This document shows positions 25,007 through 36,337 of a DNA stretch of 64,000 nucleotides, piece by piece. The translations under genes were made by a program, and so were the position numbers. Source of the stretch: Thiomonas arsenitoxydans (GTDB lineage Bacteria; Pseudomonadota; Gammaproteobacteria; Burkholderiales; Burkholderiaceae_C); contig NC_014145.1 in NCBI RefSeq assembly GCF_000253115.1, positions 2,976,001 to 3,040,000 of the forward strand, read 5' to 3'. The notes under the pieces were generated by a model. It did not search any database. It was not told the DNA's origin and saw only the letters and a list, made by a program, of their open reading frames with translations. How positions within the stretch are numbered: the first letter of the stretch is position 1; each line of letters opens with the position of its first letter.

Positions 25007-26539
25007 ATGGACATGATTGGCAGGATCCGGCATTTGCATGCCCGGAAGAACAAATCGGAGCGCGAGATTGCGCGCATGACAGGGCTCTCGCGCAACACGG
25101 TTGCGAAGTGGTTGCACGGCGAGGTGGACGGCCCACCGAAGTACCGGCGCGGAGAGCAGCCCAACAAGCTCACGGCGTTCCACGACGCGCTCAGGCAAGC
25201 GTTGAAGGCCGACGCGCGGCGGCCCAAACACGAGCGGCGCACGGCCAAAGCGCTGTACGCCGAGATCAGGCGCGCGGGCTATGAGGGTGGCTACACGCGG
25301 GTGACCGACTTCATCCGGGCGTGGCGCCAGGGCGAAGGCCAGGGGTCTGCGGTCAACGCTTTTGTGCCGCTGGCCTTCGAGCTGGGCGAAGCCTTCCAGT
25401 TCGACTGGAGCGAGGAAGGCATGGTGATTGGCGGCATCTACTACCGGGTGCAGGTCTCCCACATGAAGCTGTGCGCCAGTCGGGCCTTCTGGCTGGTGGC
25501 CTACCCCAGCCAGGGCCACGAGATGCTGTTCGATGCCCACACCCGGTCGTTCGCGGCGCTCGGCGGCGTGGCGCGCCGGGGCATCTATGACAACATGAAG
25601 ACGGCCGTTGACAAGGTCAAGAAAGGCAAGGGACGCATCGTCAACGAGCGCTTTGCCACCATGTGCGCGCACTACCTGTACGACCCGGACTTCTGCAACG
25701 TGGCCAGTGGCTGGGAGAAAGGGGTGGTGGAGAAGAACGTGCAGGACAGCCGTCGGCGCATCTGGATCGACGCGGCCAAGATCAAGTTCGGCAGCTTCAG
25801 CGAACTCAACGCCTGGCTGGGCCAGCGCTGCCGCGCGTTGTGGGACGAGGTGCGCCACCCCGAGCACACCCAGTTCAGCGTGGCCGAGATGCTCGAACAC
25901 GAGCGCGCGCGCCTCATGCCCATGCCGGTGCCGTTCGATGGCTACGTCGAGAAACCCGCGCGGGTCTCCAGCACCTGTCTGGTGTCGGTGGCGCGCAACC
26001 GCTATTCGGTGCCGTGCGAACGGGTGGGGCAGATAGTCAGCACACGGCTGTACCCGGGCAGCGTCGCCATCGTGGTCGACGACACCATCGTGGCCCGCCA
26101 CGACCGGCTCAGCAACGCGGGGGAGACCCGGTACGACTGGCAGCACTACATCCCGCTGCTGCAGAGGAAGCCTGGCGCGCTGAGGAACGGCGCGCCTTTT
26201 GCCGACATGCCCGAGCCGCTGCAGCGACTGCGCCGTGGGCTGCTGCGCAACCCAGGCGGCGACCGGGTCATGGCGCAGGTGCTGGCGATCGTGCTCAGCG
26301 CCGGTCTGGATGCGGTGCTGGTGGCCATCGAACTGGCGCTGGAGAGCGGTCCACCGGGCAAGGTCAGTGTGGAGCATGTGGTCAATGTGCTGAGCCGACT
26401 CAACGCGCAGCCGGTGCCGCCCACGGCGGCTACGCTGCTGAGAGTGAACACGCCGCCGCTGGTGAACACGGCGCGCTACGACAGCCTGCGCTCGGACGCC
26501 GCGGGCGCCATCACCGAGGGAGCCGGCCATGAAGACTGA
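25007..26539 (+). CDS. istA: IS21-family transposase IstA
   Basis: The 510-aa protein has the N-terminal helix-turn-helix ([20 protein letters not shown]) and the DDE core of IS21 transposases. The first Asp lies in [17 protein letters not shown], the second in [20 protein letters not shown], and the Glu in [18 protein letters not shown]. The C-terminal part ([20 protein letters not shown]) is also family-typical. Start ATG 25007 has a Shine-Dalgarno-like aggag about 8 bases upstream. It overlaps istB by 11 bases, in the usual coupled arrangement. Confidence 0.92.
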   Translation: MDMIGRIRHLHARKNKSEREIARMTGLSRNTVAKWLHGEVDGPPKYRRGEQPNKLTAFHDALRQALKADARRPKHERRTAKALYAEIRRAGYEGGYTRVTDFIRAWRQGEGQGSAVNAFVPLAFELGEAFQFDWSEEGMVIGGIYYRVQVSHMKLCASRAFWLVAYPSQGHEMLFDAHTRSFAALGGVARRGIYDNMKTAVDKVKKGKGRIVNERFATMCAHYLYDPDFCNVASGWEKGVVEKNVQDSRRRIWIDAAKIKFGSFSELNAWLGQRCRALWDEVRHPEHTQFSVAEMLEHERARLMPMPVPFDGYVEKPARVSSTCLVSVARNRYSVPCERVGQIVSTRLYPGSVAIVVDDTIVARHDRLSNAGETRYDWQHYIPLLQRKPGALRNGAPFADMPEPLQRLRRGLLRNPGGDRVMAQVLAIVLSAGLDAVLVAIELALESGPPGKVSVEHVVNVLSRLNAQPVPPTAATLLRVNTPPLVNTARYDSLRSDAAGAITEGAGHED

Positions 26540-27350
26540 TGTACTGCTCGAACTCAAGGCTCTGCGTCTGCACGGCATGGCCAGCGCGTGGGCCGATCTG
26601 GTCGAGCAAGGCGGCGGCGAGGCAGGCGGTGTGGGCATCGAGTCCTCACGCTGGCTGATCGAGCATCTGCTGCAGGCCGAGGGCACAGACCGTGCGATGC
26701 GCTCGGTCAGTCACCAGATGCACGCGGCGAAGTTCCCGGTGCACCGCGACATGGCGGGCTTTGACTTCGAGGTCTCGCCGGTGGACCGCAAGCTAGTGGA
26801 GACTCTGGCCACCACGGCCTTCACTGAGGAGGCGCACAACGTGGTGCTGGTGGGCGGGCCTGGCACTGGAAAGACCCATCTGGCCACGGCCATGGGCGTC
26901 TCGGGCATCACCCGGCACGGCAAGCGGGTGCGGTTCTACTCCACGGTCGATCTGGTCAACGCACTGGAGCAGGAGAAGGCCCAAGGCAGGGCCGGGCGCA
27001 TCGCCACCAGCCTGCTGCGCATGGACCTGATCATTCTGGACGAGCTGGGCTATCTGCCGTTCAGCCAGGCCGGTGGGGCGTTGCTGTTCCACCTGCTCAG
27101 CAAGCTGTACGAGCACACCAGCGTGATGCTCACGACCAACCTGGACTTCGCCGAATGGTCCAGCGTGTTCGGCGACGCGAAGATGACCACCGCACTGCTG
27201 GACCGGCTCACGCACCACTGCCACATCGTGGAAACAGGCAACGAGTCGATCCGGTTTAGCCGCAGCACGGCTGCAGCCAAGAAGCGAATCAAGGCCCGCG
27301 AGCAGGCGCGCAAGGACGTCTCGGCGCAGGCAGAACCCGCCCCATTCTGA
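26529..27350 (+). CDS. istB: IS21 helper ATPase IstB
   Basis: The 273-aa protein is an AAA+ ATPase with Walker [14 protein letters not shown] and Walker [18 protein letters not shown]. The sensor segment [20 protein letters not shown] follows, and the arginine-containing end [20 protein letters not shown] is typical. IstB helps IstA choose and bend target DNA. It starts within the end of istA. The extra C-terminal basic tail ([13 protein letters not shown]) is usual for this group. Confidence 0.92.
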   Translation: MKTDVLLELKALRLHGMASAWADLVEQGGGEAGGVGIESSRWLIEHLLQAEGTDRAMRSVSHQMHAAKFPVHRDMAGFDFEVSPVDRKLVETLATTAFTEEAHNVVLVGGPGTGKTHLATAMGVSGITRHGKRVRFYSTVDLVNALEQEKAQGRAGRIATSLLRMDLIILDELGYLPFSQAGGALLFHLLSKLYEHTSVMLTTNLDFAEWSSVFGDAKMTTALLDRLTHHCHIVETGNESIRFSRSTAAAKKRIKAREQARKDVSAQAEPAPF

Positions 27351-27360
27351 GCACGCTCCG

Positions 27361-27407
27361 CGATGGGCAAGCCGCTACGGGCTACGCCCTGCGCGGCTTG
27401 CCCATCG
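27361..27407. terminator. 15-bp perfect hairpin after istB
   Basis: CGATGGGCAAGCCGC (27361-27375) pairs perfectly with GCGGCTTGCCCATCG (27393-27407) around a 17-base loop, 10 bases after the istB stop. There is no T-run, so it may slow transcription or protect the transcript rather than act as a classical terminator. Confidence 0.5.
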
Positions 27408-27546
27408 GCTTCAACACAACAACAAGGAGGTCCCCGAACCAGCACAGCCCCTACACTTATCCACAGCCGACCCTCTCAAAATCGGCTTCCACCCCTGGCT
27501 CAATATTCAGTCGGCACGGTGGCTCAAATTTGAATCGGCGCCGACA

Positions 27547-27992
27547 CGCAACACATCATCGCGGGTTGCGTACGCCGCCAATGCCTTGCCGGAGAGCACG
27601 AACACCAGGCGGTGGTCAGGCGACACCACCGCCACGCGCCCACCCGGGATGCTCTTGAACTGCCCGACCGGTTTGTCTGTACGAAGGTCGATCACATCGG
27701 TGGTCCCGGCAAGACTCGGGATGAAGACTTGGTGGTCCTGCGCATTCACACCGACAAAAAAGCTATTCCCCTTGGGTGTTCCAGCCTGGCCAAAATTCAG
27801 CACATGCGCAGCATTGCCGGGCCAGCGCACCACCGCCATTTTGCCCGGGCCTCCCCCCATGGGTGGGGCCTGGAAGGCTCCGACCAAGAACGCGGATGCG
27901 CCCGCCGGGGAGGCATATGCAGGAGCGGCTGGTGCCGCCACAGCCATCAGCGCGAGCAGGGCAAGGCTGGACAGACGCAAGCGGGGTTTCAT
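27547..27992 (-). pseudogene. Secreted beta-propeller-like protein, cut by IS21
   Basis: ATG 27992 starts a Sec signal peptide (LRLSSLALLALMAVAAPAAP, cleavage after AYA). The mature part has repeats of YVTN/beta-propeller type: GKMAVVRWPGNAAHVLNFGQ, HQVFIPSLAGTTDVIDLRTD, GGRVAVVSPDHRLVFVLSGK. The frame enters the IS21 right end after about 149 codons and stops at 27507, so the C-terminal half is missing. The original function is unknown; such proteins are often periplasmic. Confidence 0.6.
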
Positions 27993-28196
27993 CGGGCAAA
28001 GTTCCTTGGGGTTGGGAGGACGGGGGGAACGACGGCTGCATGGACTCAAGTTACCTCGAGCAAGCGCAAATCAATCGACGCGGGGGAATATCGGTGGCAT
28101 CCTCCCCAGTGGATGGGTTGGAACAGGCTAAAGTTCCTGACACCGCGATAGGCATGAAAAAGGGCGGTTTCAATAGTGAAGTGCAACACCCGTTGG

Positions 28197-29222
28197 TTAT
28201 TGAATTGAGGAGGGAGCTTCGTGGGTATTGGCCAGCATTTGCGCGAAGACCTCCAACGGGGAATGGAATGCATGGGTGGCCCTTGGTCTGCCGTTGAGGC
28301 TGTCGGCAATGGCGTCCAGGTCAGCCTGGGAGTACACCGACAGGTCGGTGCCCTTGGGCAGATACTGGCGCAGCAATCCGTTGGTGTTCTCGCAGGTGCC
28401 GCGCTGCCAGGGGCTGTGGGGGTCACAGAAGTACACGCGCACGCCGGTGTTGGCGGTGAGCTCGGCATGGCGGGTCATCTCTCGACCCTGGTCGTACGTC
28501 ATGCTCTGGCGCAGTGGCGCAGCAATCGACCGCAGCTTGGCCGTAAAGCCAGCCAGGGCCGAGGCGGCCGTGGCATCGGGCATCTGGACGAGCAACAGCA
28601 GACGGCTGGAACGCTCGACCAGCACGCCCACGGCGGATTTGTTGCCAGCCCCCTTGATGAGGTCGCCCTCCCAGTGTCCCGGCATCAAGCGGTCTTCAAT
28701 CTCGGGCGGGCGCACATGGATGCTGACCATCTCGGGAATCTGGCCGCGGCGGTCGGTGCCACGCGAACGCGGCACACGCTTGCTGTGGCCCTGGCGCAGG
28801 CAGGCCATCAACTGCCGTCGCAACTCCCCGCGGGCATGGGCATAGATGGCGGTGTAGATGGTCTCATGCGAGACCTGCAGCTCGGGGCGCTCGGGATACA
28901 CCCGCAGCAGTGTGCCAGCAATCTGCTGGGGCGAATACTTCCAGTCCAGCAAGGCAGTGACCACGCCCCAGAGGATGCCGTCCCGGTGCAGCTTGGGAGA
29001 CGGGCGTGCGGCATCCCGGCGCGTCGCACAGCGCTGCTGCGCCGTTGCGGCCGCATAGGGCCTCGTGTCCTCGCCATTGCGGCCAAGCTCCCGACTGATG
29101 GTCGAGGGCGCACGCCCCAGTGTTCGGGCCATGGCCCGAACACTGCACCCCTGCTGCATCAAACTGGCCATCGTCATGCGCTCTTCCGGTTGAAGCTGTC
29201 GGTACGTCGTCGTCCTTTGCAT
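28197..29222 (-). CDS. IS30-family transposase
   Basis: The 341-aa protein begins with an IS30 helix-turn-helix (RMTMASLMQQGCSVRAMART followed by LGRAPSTISRELGRNG). The DDE residues lie in MPGHWEGDLIKGAGNKSAVG, QSMTYDQGREMTRH and WQRGTCENTNGLLRQYLPKG. The reading frame is complete and typical in length. Its element's right inverted repeat has been split by a group II intron, so the element may no longer transpose even though the enzyme looks intact. Confidence 0.92.
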   Translation of the reverse strand: MQRTTTYRQLQPEERMTMASLMQQGCSVRAMARTLGRAPSTISRELGRNGEDTRPYAAATAQQRCATRRDAARPSPKLHRDGILWGVVTALLDWKYSPQQIAGTLLRVYPERPELQVSHETIYTAIYAHARGELRRQLMACLRQGHSKRVPRSRGTDRRGQIPEMVSIHVRPPEIEDRLMPGHWEGDLIKGAGNKSAVGVLVERSSRLLLLVQMPDATAASALAGFTAKLRSIAAPLRQSMTYDQGREMTRHAELTANTGVRVYFCDPHSPWQRGTCENTNGLLRQYLPKGTDLSVYSQADLDAIADSLNGRPRATHAFHSPLEVFAQMLANTHEAPSSIQ

Positions 29223-29250
29223 CGCAACACCTTACAGGCTTGGGGTGTTG

Positions 29251-31161
29251 ATCGCGGTAGAGATGCCCGTTACCGGCCACCCCCCGCACAGATCCGTACG
29301 GGCCCGATTCGGGCATACGGCTCCTACCTCGGGTGCTTGACGGCAAAGCGCTGTTGAGGCCATGGATGAAGGATTCTTGGGATTGGGAGCCAGTCTTCTG
29401 CGATTCGCGTCATGCGCTCCCACGTCAAGTTTTGCCTTTGACTGCGGCGCCGCAGCGTTCGCAGCCAGAGATTCAAGACGTGGTGTCGAAACGCCCCGAG
29501 TGCCCGGAAATTCGTGGGCACTGCGTGGTAGGCGAAATAGCCGTTGAGCACCGACGCGAGCCACCGCCCCTGGGAAGGGATCGGTGCATGCATGCGCTCA
29601 CGCAACGTCGCCTTGATCTCCCTGAGCCTCGCTCGCATCCGATCGCCCCGGGTCTTTCGGTGGAGCAAGAATGCGCCACGTCGGGACCGACCGCAGATGA
29701 AGACGAAACCCAGGAACATGAACGTCTCAGGTTTGCCCAGACCGCGCCGCGAGCGGCGCTCAGCCGCGTAGCGGCCAAACTCCAGCAGGCGCGTCTTCTC
29801 CCCGTGCGGTTCGAGCCCAAACTGCTCGAACCGCGTTCGCATCGCGTCCCAGAAGCGCCGTGCATCGGCTTCGTGCTGAAAGCCGACAACGATGTCGTCG
29901 GCATAGCGCACGACAATCATGTTGCCCGTTGCCTCCCGCCCTCGCCACTGCTTGGCCCACAGGTCGAAGACATCGTGCAGGTACACGTTCGCAAGCAGCG
30001 GTGAGATCACGGCCCCCTGCGGCGTGCCTTCGGCACTGACGCTCCACTCCCCGTCGTCCAGGACGCCCGCCTTGAGCCACTTGCGCACAAGGCGGATGAC
30101 GCGCTCGTCGCCGATCCGGTGGCCGAGGAAACGGAGCAGCCATTCCTGGCTGACCGAATCGAAGAAGCTCCGAATATCCGCGTCGAGAATCCAGTTCACC
30201 GGGGTGCCGCTGATCGCCACCGACAGTGCATCAAGCGCATCGTGCTGACCCCGCCCAGGCCGAAACCCGTACGAGAACCCAAGGAAGTCTTCCTCGTAGA
30301 TGGCATTGAGCACCGCAACGAGCGCACGCTGGACGATCTTGTCTTCCAGCGCGGCGATACCCAGCGGTCGCTGCTTGTCGGTGCCAGACTTGGGTATGAA
30401 CCGTCGCCTGACGGGCAGCGCCCGATACCCTCCGCTATGAACCCGTGCATGCAGGTCGAGGAGGTTGACCTCCAGACCCGCCTCGTAGTCCTGCCATGTC
30501 AGACCATCAACCCCGGGAGCGGCACGGCGCTTGAGCGCCAGGAACGATTCCCTCAGCAGGTCAACACTGACGTGGTGCAGCAGCGCGGTGAACTTCTCCT
30601 TCTTCCGCTGCCTTGCAGCTTTCCGTACACAGTCCAGCTCCTGTGACACGCTATCGCGGCTCTGTGTCCGTCGCGTGTGCGGCTGTTCCGTGTTCCCCTT
30701 GGTCCCGGTCCTTCGCTCCACCCACTCCGCAACCGGCGGACCGGCCTTGTTCGCGGGCTTCACAGCTACTACGACCGAGTCTGACTTCTCGGGTCCGTTC
30801 ATCATTGGCTTCGGCTCCTCGCCTTCCCAATGCGGGCCAGCCCGTACAGCGGCTGGTCAGACCCGAGATCTCCCGGTTCCCGTGCCAGGAGCGTGCGTAC
30901 ATGCCAGGTTCTACGACCACGCCGGGTCCAGCGGGCGCTTGCGTTGACGCACCCGTCGATGTTGCCTTCCACAGAAGTGACGGTGTCGGCACCCGGAATA
31001 GAAATCCTATCGCGGCTCAATGGCTGGCCTGTACGTCCCCCTGCCGACGCTTCGCCGACATCCTCACGGATGCCTGCGCACGGCTCGGGGTCGATGCGGT
31101 TCGCTATTCCTTCATCGCAGTGGACTTGCACCACCTACTCCTTGCCGGTCTCCCGGCGCAC
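29251..31161 (-). ncRNA. Group II intron RNA (self-splicing ribozyme)
   Basis: The minus strand begins with GTGCG at 31161, the standard 5' end, followed by a GTGCAAGTCCAC motif and a GAGCCGTGCGCAGGC element typical of domain I. Domain V lies at 29323-29291: GAGCCGTATGCCCG, an AATC loop, then GGGCCCGTACGGATC. The 3' end is set at 29251 (AY end, CGCGAT) because that restores the IS30 terminal repeat. The length is 1911 bases. The maturase stop codon lies immediately next to domain V. Confidence 0.82.
29324..30805 (-). CDS. ltrA: Group II intron reverse transcriptase/maturase
   Basis: The 493-aa protein has the reverse transcriptase blocks: FIPKSGTDKQRPLGIAALED, YGFRPGRGQHDALDALSVAI, DADIRSFFDSVSQEWLLRFL, SAEGTPQGAVISPLLANVYL and the active-site MIVVRYADDIVVGFQ. 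The maturase X domain follows (FLGFVFICGRSRRGAFLLHR). The C-terminus ends LPIPRILHPWPQQRFAVKHP with no HNH endonuclease, so it belongs to the endonuclease-less group that depends on replication forks or DNA structure for priming. The protein assists splicing and mobility of the intron in which it lies. Confidence 0.92.
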   Translation of the reverse strand: MMNGPEKSDSVVVAVKPANKAGPPVAEWVERRTGTKGNTEQPHTRRTQSRDSVSQELDCVRKAARQRKKEKFTALLHHVSVDLLRESFLALKRRAAPGVDGLTWQDYEAGLEVNLLDLHARVHSGGYRALPVRRRFIPKSGTDKQRPLGIAALEDKIVQRALVAVLNAIYEEDFLGFSYGFRPGRGQHDALDALSVAISGTPVNWILDADIRSFFDSVSQEWLLRFLGHRIGDERVIRLVRKWLKAGVLDDGEWSVSAEGTPQGAVISPLLANVYLHDVFDLWAKQWRGREATGNMIVVRYADDIVVGFQHEADARRFWDAMRTRFEQFGLEPHGEKTRLLEFGRYAAERRSRRGLGKPETFMFLGFVFICGRSRRGAFLLHRKTRGDRMRARLREIKATLRERMHAPIPSQGRWLASVLNGYFAYHAVPTNFRALGAFRHHVLNLWLRTLRRRSQRQNLTWERMTRIAEDWLPIPRILHPWPQQRFAVKHPR

Positions 31162-31230
31162 CACTTCAGATTTGAGGCCGCCATGTATCCGCGTGCTACC
31201 GCCGCTTGGGGTGATGGCGCCGTGATCACG

Positions 31231-33361
<2,131 letters not shown>

Positions 33362-33464
33362 GACGGCATCTCCAATGCACAACGTTGTTTCGAGGGGGTG
33401 AAGGACGGTACGTGCCGCCTCGGCGGCATGGCCGGAGCGACAGTCAAACTGTCGCGTCATCGAC

Positions 33465-33743
33465 TTACTGGGAGACCACCGAGGGGTAGCCGGCGTCGGT
33501 GGTGGCCTTGATCAGGGCTTTGACGTTGGTCTTGGCATCGTCGAAGGTGACTTGGGCTATTTTTTTCCCAAAATTGATGTCCACCTTTTCGACGCCAGGT
33601 ACGGTGTGCAAAGCGTTGTTGACGGTGATCGGACACACCGGGCAGGTCATGCCGGGCACGGCGAGGGTGACGGTCTGCACACCAGCCCAGGCAGGGGCAG
33701 TGCAAGCGGAAATGAGTGCGATGGCAGTCAGGAGCTTGTTCAT
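33465..33743 (-). CDS. merP: Periplasmic mercury-binding protein MerP
   Basis: The 92-aa protein has a signal peptide (KLLTAIALISACTAPAWA) and one HMA domain with the Hg site GMTCPVCPITVNNAL. The beta-sheet end VDINFGKKIAQVTFDDAKTN is typical. MerP picks up Hg(II) in the periplasm and gives it to MerT or MerC. Start ATG 33743 is preceded by a good ribosome site (aaagg). It lies 11 bases after merT. Confidence 0.95.
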   Translation of the reverse strand: MNKLLTAIALISACTAPAWAGVQTVTLAVPGMTCPVCPITVNNALHTVPGVEKVDINFGKKIAQVTFDDAKTNVKALIKATTDAGYPSVVSQ

Positions 33744-33754
33744 GAGGGTTCCTT

Positions 33755-34111
33755 TCAATAGAACAGGGGAGCGACGAGGGGGAAAGCCAGGGCGACGACG
33801 ACGAGCGCCGCCACGACCCAGAACAGCAACTTGTAGGTGGCGTTGACCTGGGGAATGGCGCAGACCTCGCCGGGCTTGCATGCCGCAGGCGCCCGGAACA
33901 GGCGGCGGTAGGCGAAGAACAAGGCGACCAGAGCGGCGCCGATGAAGATCGGCCTGTAGGGCTCGAGCAGGGTCAGATTGCTGATCCACGCGCCGCTGAT
34001 GCCCAGCGACAGAAGAATCAGAGGCCCCAGGCAACAGGTCGAGGCCAGGATGGCCGCGAGCCCGCTGGCGAACAGGGCGCCACGCCCATGGGGTCGGGTC
34101 GGTTGAGGCAT
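33755..34111 (-). CDS. merT: Mercury transporter MerT
   Basis: The 118-aa inner-membrane protein has three membrane segments. The first carries the Cys pair in ILASTCCLGPLILLSLGISG. The second pair sits in a cytoplasmic loop, ACKPGEVCAIPQ. It moves Hg(II) from MerP to MerA. The start at 34111 begins MPQPTRPHGRGALFASGLAA; an open frame upstream runs through the promoter and is not coding. The MerR-type promoter lies about 30-60 bases before it. Confidence 0.95.
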   Translation of the reverse strand: MPQPTRPHGRGALFASGLAAILASTCCLGPLILLSLGISGAWISNLTLLEPYRPIFIGAALVALFFAYRRLFRAPAACKPGEVCAIPQVNATYKLLFWVVAALVVVALAFPLVAPLFY

Positions 34112-34142
34112 GCACGAACTCCGTTCGGTTGACGATGGTGGC

Positions 34143-34173
34143 ACTGTAGGGCCGTACCAAAGTCCGGAGTCAA
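34143..34173 (-). promoter_or_regulatory. MerR-type merT promoter/operator
   Basis: On the minus strand TTGACT (34173-34168) and TACAGT (34148-34143) are separated by 19 bases, the lengthened spacer that MerR untwists when it binds Hg(II). The spacer holds a dyad, CCGGAC TTTG GTACGG. This is the classic layout of the mer operator, placed between merR and merT. Confidence 0.85.
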
Positions 34174-34252
34174 GCGGCGCTGCGCCATGGTTGACAAGGT
34201 CTTGTGGCCTTGCCCCGCCCCGACGCATCAAGGACGCGTGAGATCGCCGTGC

Positions 34253-34672
34253 TCAAGTGTCGCGAACACGGGCATGCAGTGCTTCGATCAAGGGGCAAGA
34301 CGTGGATCCGAGGCTGGAGCCGCAGTCGCGCACCATCCTGGCCAGAGCCGCTTCGATGCGGTGCAGACCGGCTATCTTGACGCGAACATCCATGAGCTTG
34401 CGTTCGCCCAGTTCGCGCGCTTGGTCGCAGTGCATGCCGTCGTCGAGTTGCAGCAAGCCGGCGATCTCGTCGAGGCTGAAGCCCAGGCGCTGGGCGGATT
34501 TGATGAATTGCAGGCGGGCGACGTCATCGGGTCCGTAGCGGCGGAAGCTGCCCTGCGGTCGCTCGGGCTCGCACAGCAAGCCCTTGCGCTGGTAGAACCG
34601 GATGGTTTCGACATTGACCCCTGCCGCCCGGGCGACGGTGCCGATGGTGAAGTCATCCGAATCATGGTCCAT
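34253..34672 (-). CDS. merR: Mercury-responsive regulator MerR
   Basis: The 139-aa protein has the MerR winged helix ([40 protein letters not shown]) and the long dimer helix. The three Hg-binding cysteines of true MerR proteins are present, in [21 protein letters not shown] and [13 protein letters not shown]. It is transcribed in the same direction as merTPCA and lies just upstream, rather than divergent as in Tn21 and Tn501. Its own promoter would be upstream of 34672; I cannot define it with confidence. Confidence 0.93.
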   Translation of the reverse strand: MDHDSDDFTIGTVARAAGVNVETIRFYQRKGLLCEPERPQGSFRRYGPDDVARLQFIKSAQRLGFSLDEIAGLLQLDDGMHCDQARELGERKLMDVRVKIAGLHRIEAALARMVRDCGSSLGSTSCPLIEALHARVRDT

Positions 34673-34879
34673 GGTTTATCCCTCAAGGCGCAGTGCGCAA
34701 GTTTGACGCAAACTGCGATCTGGTGTCGCGAAACCGCAGTCATGCGGAACGAGCGCAGTGACCGTTTCGGGTCGGGACGCTGCCCGTTGGATGATCGGAT
34801 CTCGGTGGTCGCTGAGCACCCATCGGCCGACACAAGCTTGCCGCGAATGCATACCTGCCGTTGTACCGCATCGTTGCTT

Positions 34880-35575
34880 TCAGATGGCCAAAGCCGGCAT
34901 CCAGGCGTAGTAACCGTTGAGCAGATAGACCCCGAACAGAATCAGCGTGATGCCGCCAGCAGCCTCAAACAGGCGTCGGTAGGCATCCAAGCGCCGGAGG
35001 TTCTGGAGCCATCCCAACGACCACGCACCCACGGCCACGGGAATCGCCCGGCCGAAGGCGAAGGCCAGCAGCAGACCCACCCCCAGCCATGGTGATCCCG
35101 ATGCGGCAGCGACGCCGATCAGCACAGCCAGCGCAGGGGTACAAAAGGGACACACCGCAACCGAGAATGGGATGCCCAGGGCAAACGCGCCCCATAGCCC
35201 CTTGGGGCGGCGCGCACGCAAGGCCAAGGCCGGCAGGGGCAGGCGGATCCAGCCCGGCCATAGCAGGCCCATCAGAATCAGCAGCGGCCCGAGGAACAAT
35301 CCCCATTGGCGCCCCAGCAGATGCTCGACCCAGGCGCCGCCCAAGCCGGCGATCAAACCCAAGAGCCCGTGGGTGAGCAGCATGCCCAGGATGAACATGG
35401 CGCCGAAGGACCAAGCCTGGCGGGCCTGCCTGGCCTTGGTGACATAGGCCATCGAGACAGGAATGGCGGCCAGCGCCACGGGATTGATGCTGAAGGCCAG
35501 CCCGGCCACGAAGCTGACGCCCAGAGCAGCCGGGCCAGCATGTTCCAGGGTGGTGCGAAACAGGGATGGGTCCAT
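34880..35575 (-). CDS. CcdA-like membrane protein (DsbD transmembrane family)
   Basis: The 231-aa protein has six hydrophobic segments and the two proline/cysteine regions of CcdA: GLAFSINPVALAAIPVSMAY and FSVAVCPFCTPALAVLIGVA. CcdA proteins pass electrons from cytoplasmic thioredoxin across the membrane. The first conserved Cys of typical CcdA proteins is replaced here by Asn/Pro (SINPVALA), while CPFC in the other helix supplies a close pair. Whether it still carries out disulfide exchange or moves something else is open. It is the last gene of a four-gene operon and starts 3 bases after a thioredoxin-like gene. Confidence 0.78.
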   Translation of the reverse strand: MDPSLFRTTLEHAGPAALGVSFVAGLAFSINPVALAAIPVSMAYVTKARQARQAWSFGAMFILGMLLTHGLLGLIAGLGGAWVEHLLGRQWGLFLGPLLILMGLLWPGWIRLPLPALALRARRPKGLWGAFALGIPFSVAVCPFCTPALAVLIGVAAASGSPWLGVGLLLAFAFGRAIPVAVGAWSLGWLQNLRRLDAYRRLFEAAGGITLILFGVYLLNGYYAWMPALAI

Positions 35576-35578
35576 CGG

Positions 35579-35842
35579 TCAGCGCTCGTCCCGCGCAAGC
35601 GGTTCCAGGGCCGCACAGAGCTGCTGCGGCGTCGGCAGTTTGGGGAAGAGCAAATCCCCGTTGACGGCCAGCGCCGGCAAGCTCAGGACGCCGAGTTCCA
35701 CGGCACGGTCGAGTGCATCCAGCACATTGCATTCGCGCCACTGAACTTGCGGGAAGCGCTGCAGGGCGGCCGCCTTGAGTTGGGTGCGGGCTCCATCACA
35801 CTGGGTGCAGCCGGGGGAGTAGAACAGTTCGACGTGCATCAA
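35579..35842 (-). CDS. Small thioredoxin-fold protein
   Basis: The 87-aa protein opens VELFYSPGCTQCDGARTQLK, a thioredoxin/glutaredoxin active site with CTQC. A cis-Pro region is seen in VLSLPALAVNGDLLFPKLPT. It has no signal peptide, so it is probably cytoplasmic and could reduce the CcdA-like protein encoded next. Its start overlaps the stop of the MerR-type regulator by 4 bases, which suggests translational coupling. A metal-handling role is inferred from the operon. Confidence 0.72.
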   Translation of the reverse strand: MMHVELFYSPGCTQCDGARTQLKAAALQRFPQVQWRECNVLDALDRAVELGVLSLPALAVNGDLLFPKLPTPQQLCAALEPLARDER

Positions 35843-36264
35843 AGTGAGCCCCTGGACGCAGTCAGTTCAGCGCCTTCGAGCGCGGCCAGAATCGGGCAGG
35901 CATCCAAGGGATAGCGTTCCTGGTTGCAATCGGCAATCAGGCGGTCCAGGGCATCGGACATGGCCTTGAGAGCCTTGATGCGGCTTTCGAGCTGCAGCTT
36001 TTTCTCGATGGCCCGCTTGCGCATATCGCCGCAACAGGCGGCATCCGTGGCACGCAGCTCGAGTAACGCGTGGATCTCCGCCAGCGTAAAGCCGCAATGC
36101 TGGGCCTGCTTGATGAACCGGATGCGACGTGCAGCGTCGGTGTCGTACAGTCTGTAGCCCCCTTCGGACTTGGAGGTGGGGGCGATCAGGCCCTCGCGCT
36201 CGTAGAAGCGCAGGGCATCGGGCGTGGTTTGCGCCAGTTCCGCGAGTTTGCCGATGGTCAGCAT
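35839..36264 (-). CDS. MerR-family heavy-metal-responsive regulator
   Basis: The 141-aa protein has a MerR-type winged helix (LTIGKLAELAQTTPDALRFY followed by EREGLIAPTSKSEGGYRLYD) and a long dimer helix. Candidate metal ligands are in TDAACCGDMRKR, LIADCNQERY and LDACPILAAL. The CPILAAL end resembles ZntR, CadR and PbrR rather than MerR itself. A MerR-type promoter with a 20-base spacer lies upstream of the first gene of this operon and is the likely target. Which metal it senses cannot be told from sequence. Confidence 0.85.
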   Translation of the reverse strand: MLTIGKLAELAQTTPDALRFYEREGLIAPTSKSEGGYRLYDTDAARRIRFIKQAQHCGFTLAEIHALLELRATDAACCGDMRKRAIEKKLQLESRIKALKAMSDALDRLIADCNQERYPLDACPILAALEGAELTASRGSL

Positions 36265-36337
36265 GGGTTGTCTCTGCAGTTCAGGATGGAGGCATGCCCG
36301 ACCCCAGCATCATCGCGGGGCCAGGCGATGCAAAACC

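Larger units (their letters stand above)
24890..27546 (+). mobile_element. IS21-family insertion sequence
   Basis: The element starts TGTTGGCGCCGACC at 24890 and ends with the inverted counterpart at 27546 (TGTCGGCGCCGATT on the minus strand). Each end has a second copy of the repeat inward (24929-24952 and 27494-27517), the multiple terminal repeats typical of IS21. It holds istA and istB. The flanks (CTACGG on the left, CGCAAC on the right) show no target duplication, and a different gene lies on each side, so a deletion or rearrangement probably followed its insertion. Confidence 0.85.
28163..31182 (-). mobile_element. IS30-family element with a group II intron in its right inverted repeat
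   Basis: The left inverted repeat is at 28163-28191 and contains GTGAAGTGCAACACCC. On the right, the intact end appears only when the group II intron (29251-31161) is removed: TCAAATCTGAAGTG from 31175 down to 31162 then joins CAACACCCC at 29250. The joined repeat matches the left one over 22 bases with three differences, and GGCGG beyond that. The transposase gene lies at 28197-29222. Confidence 0.75.
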
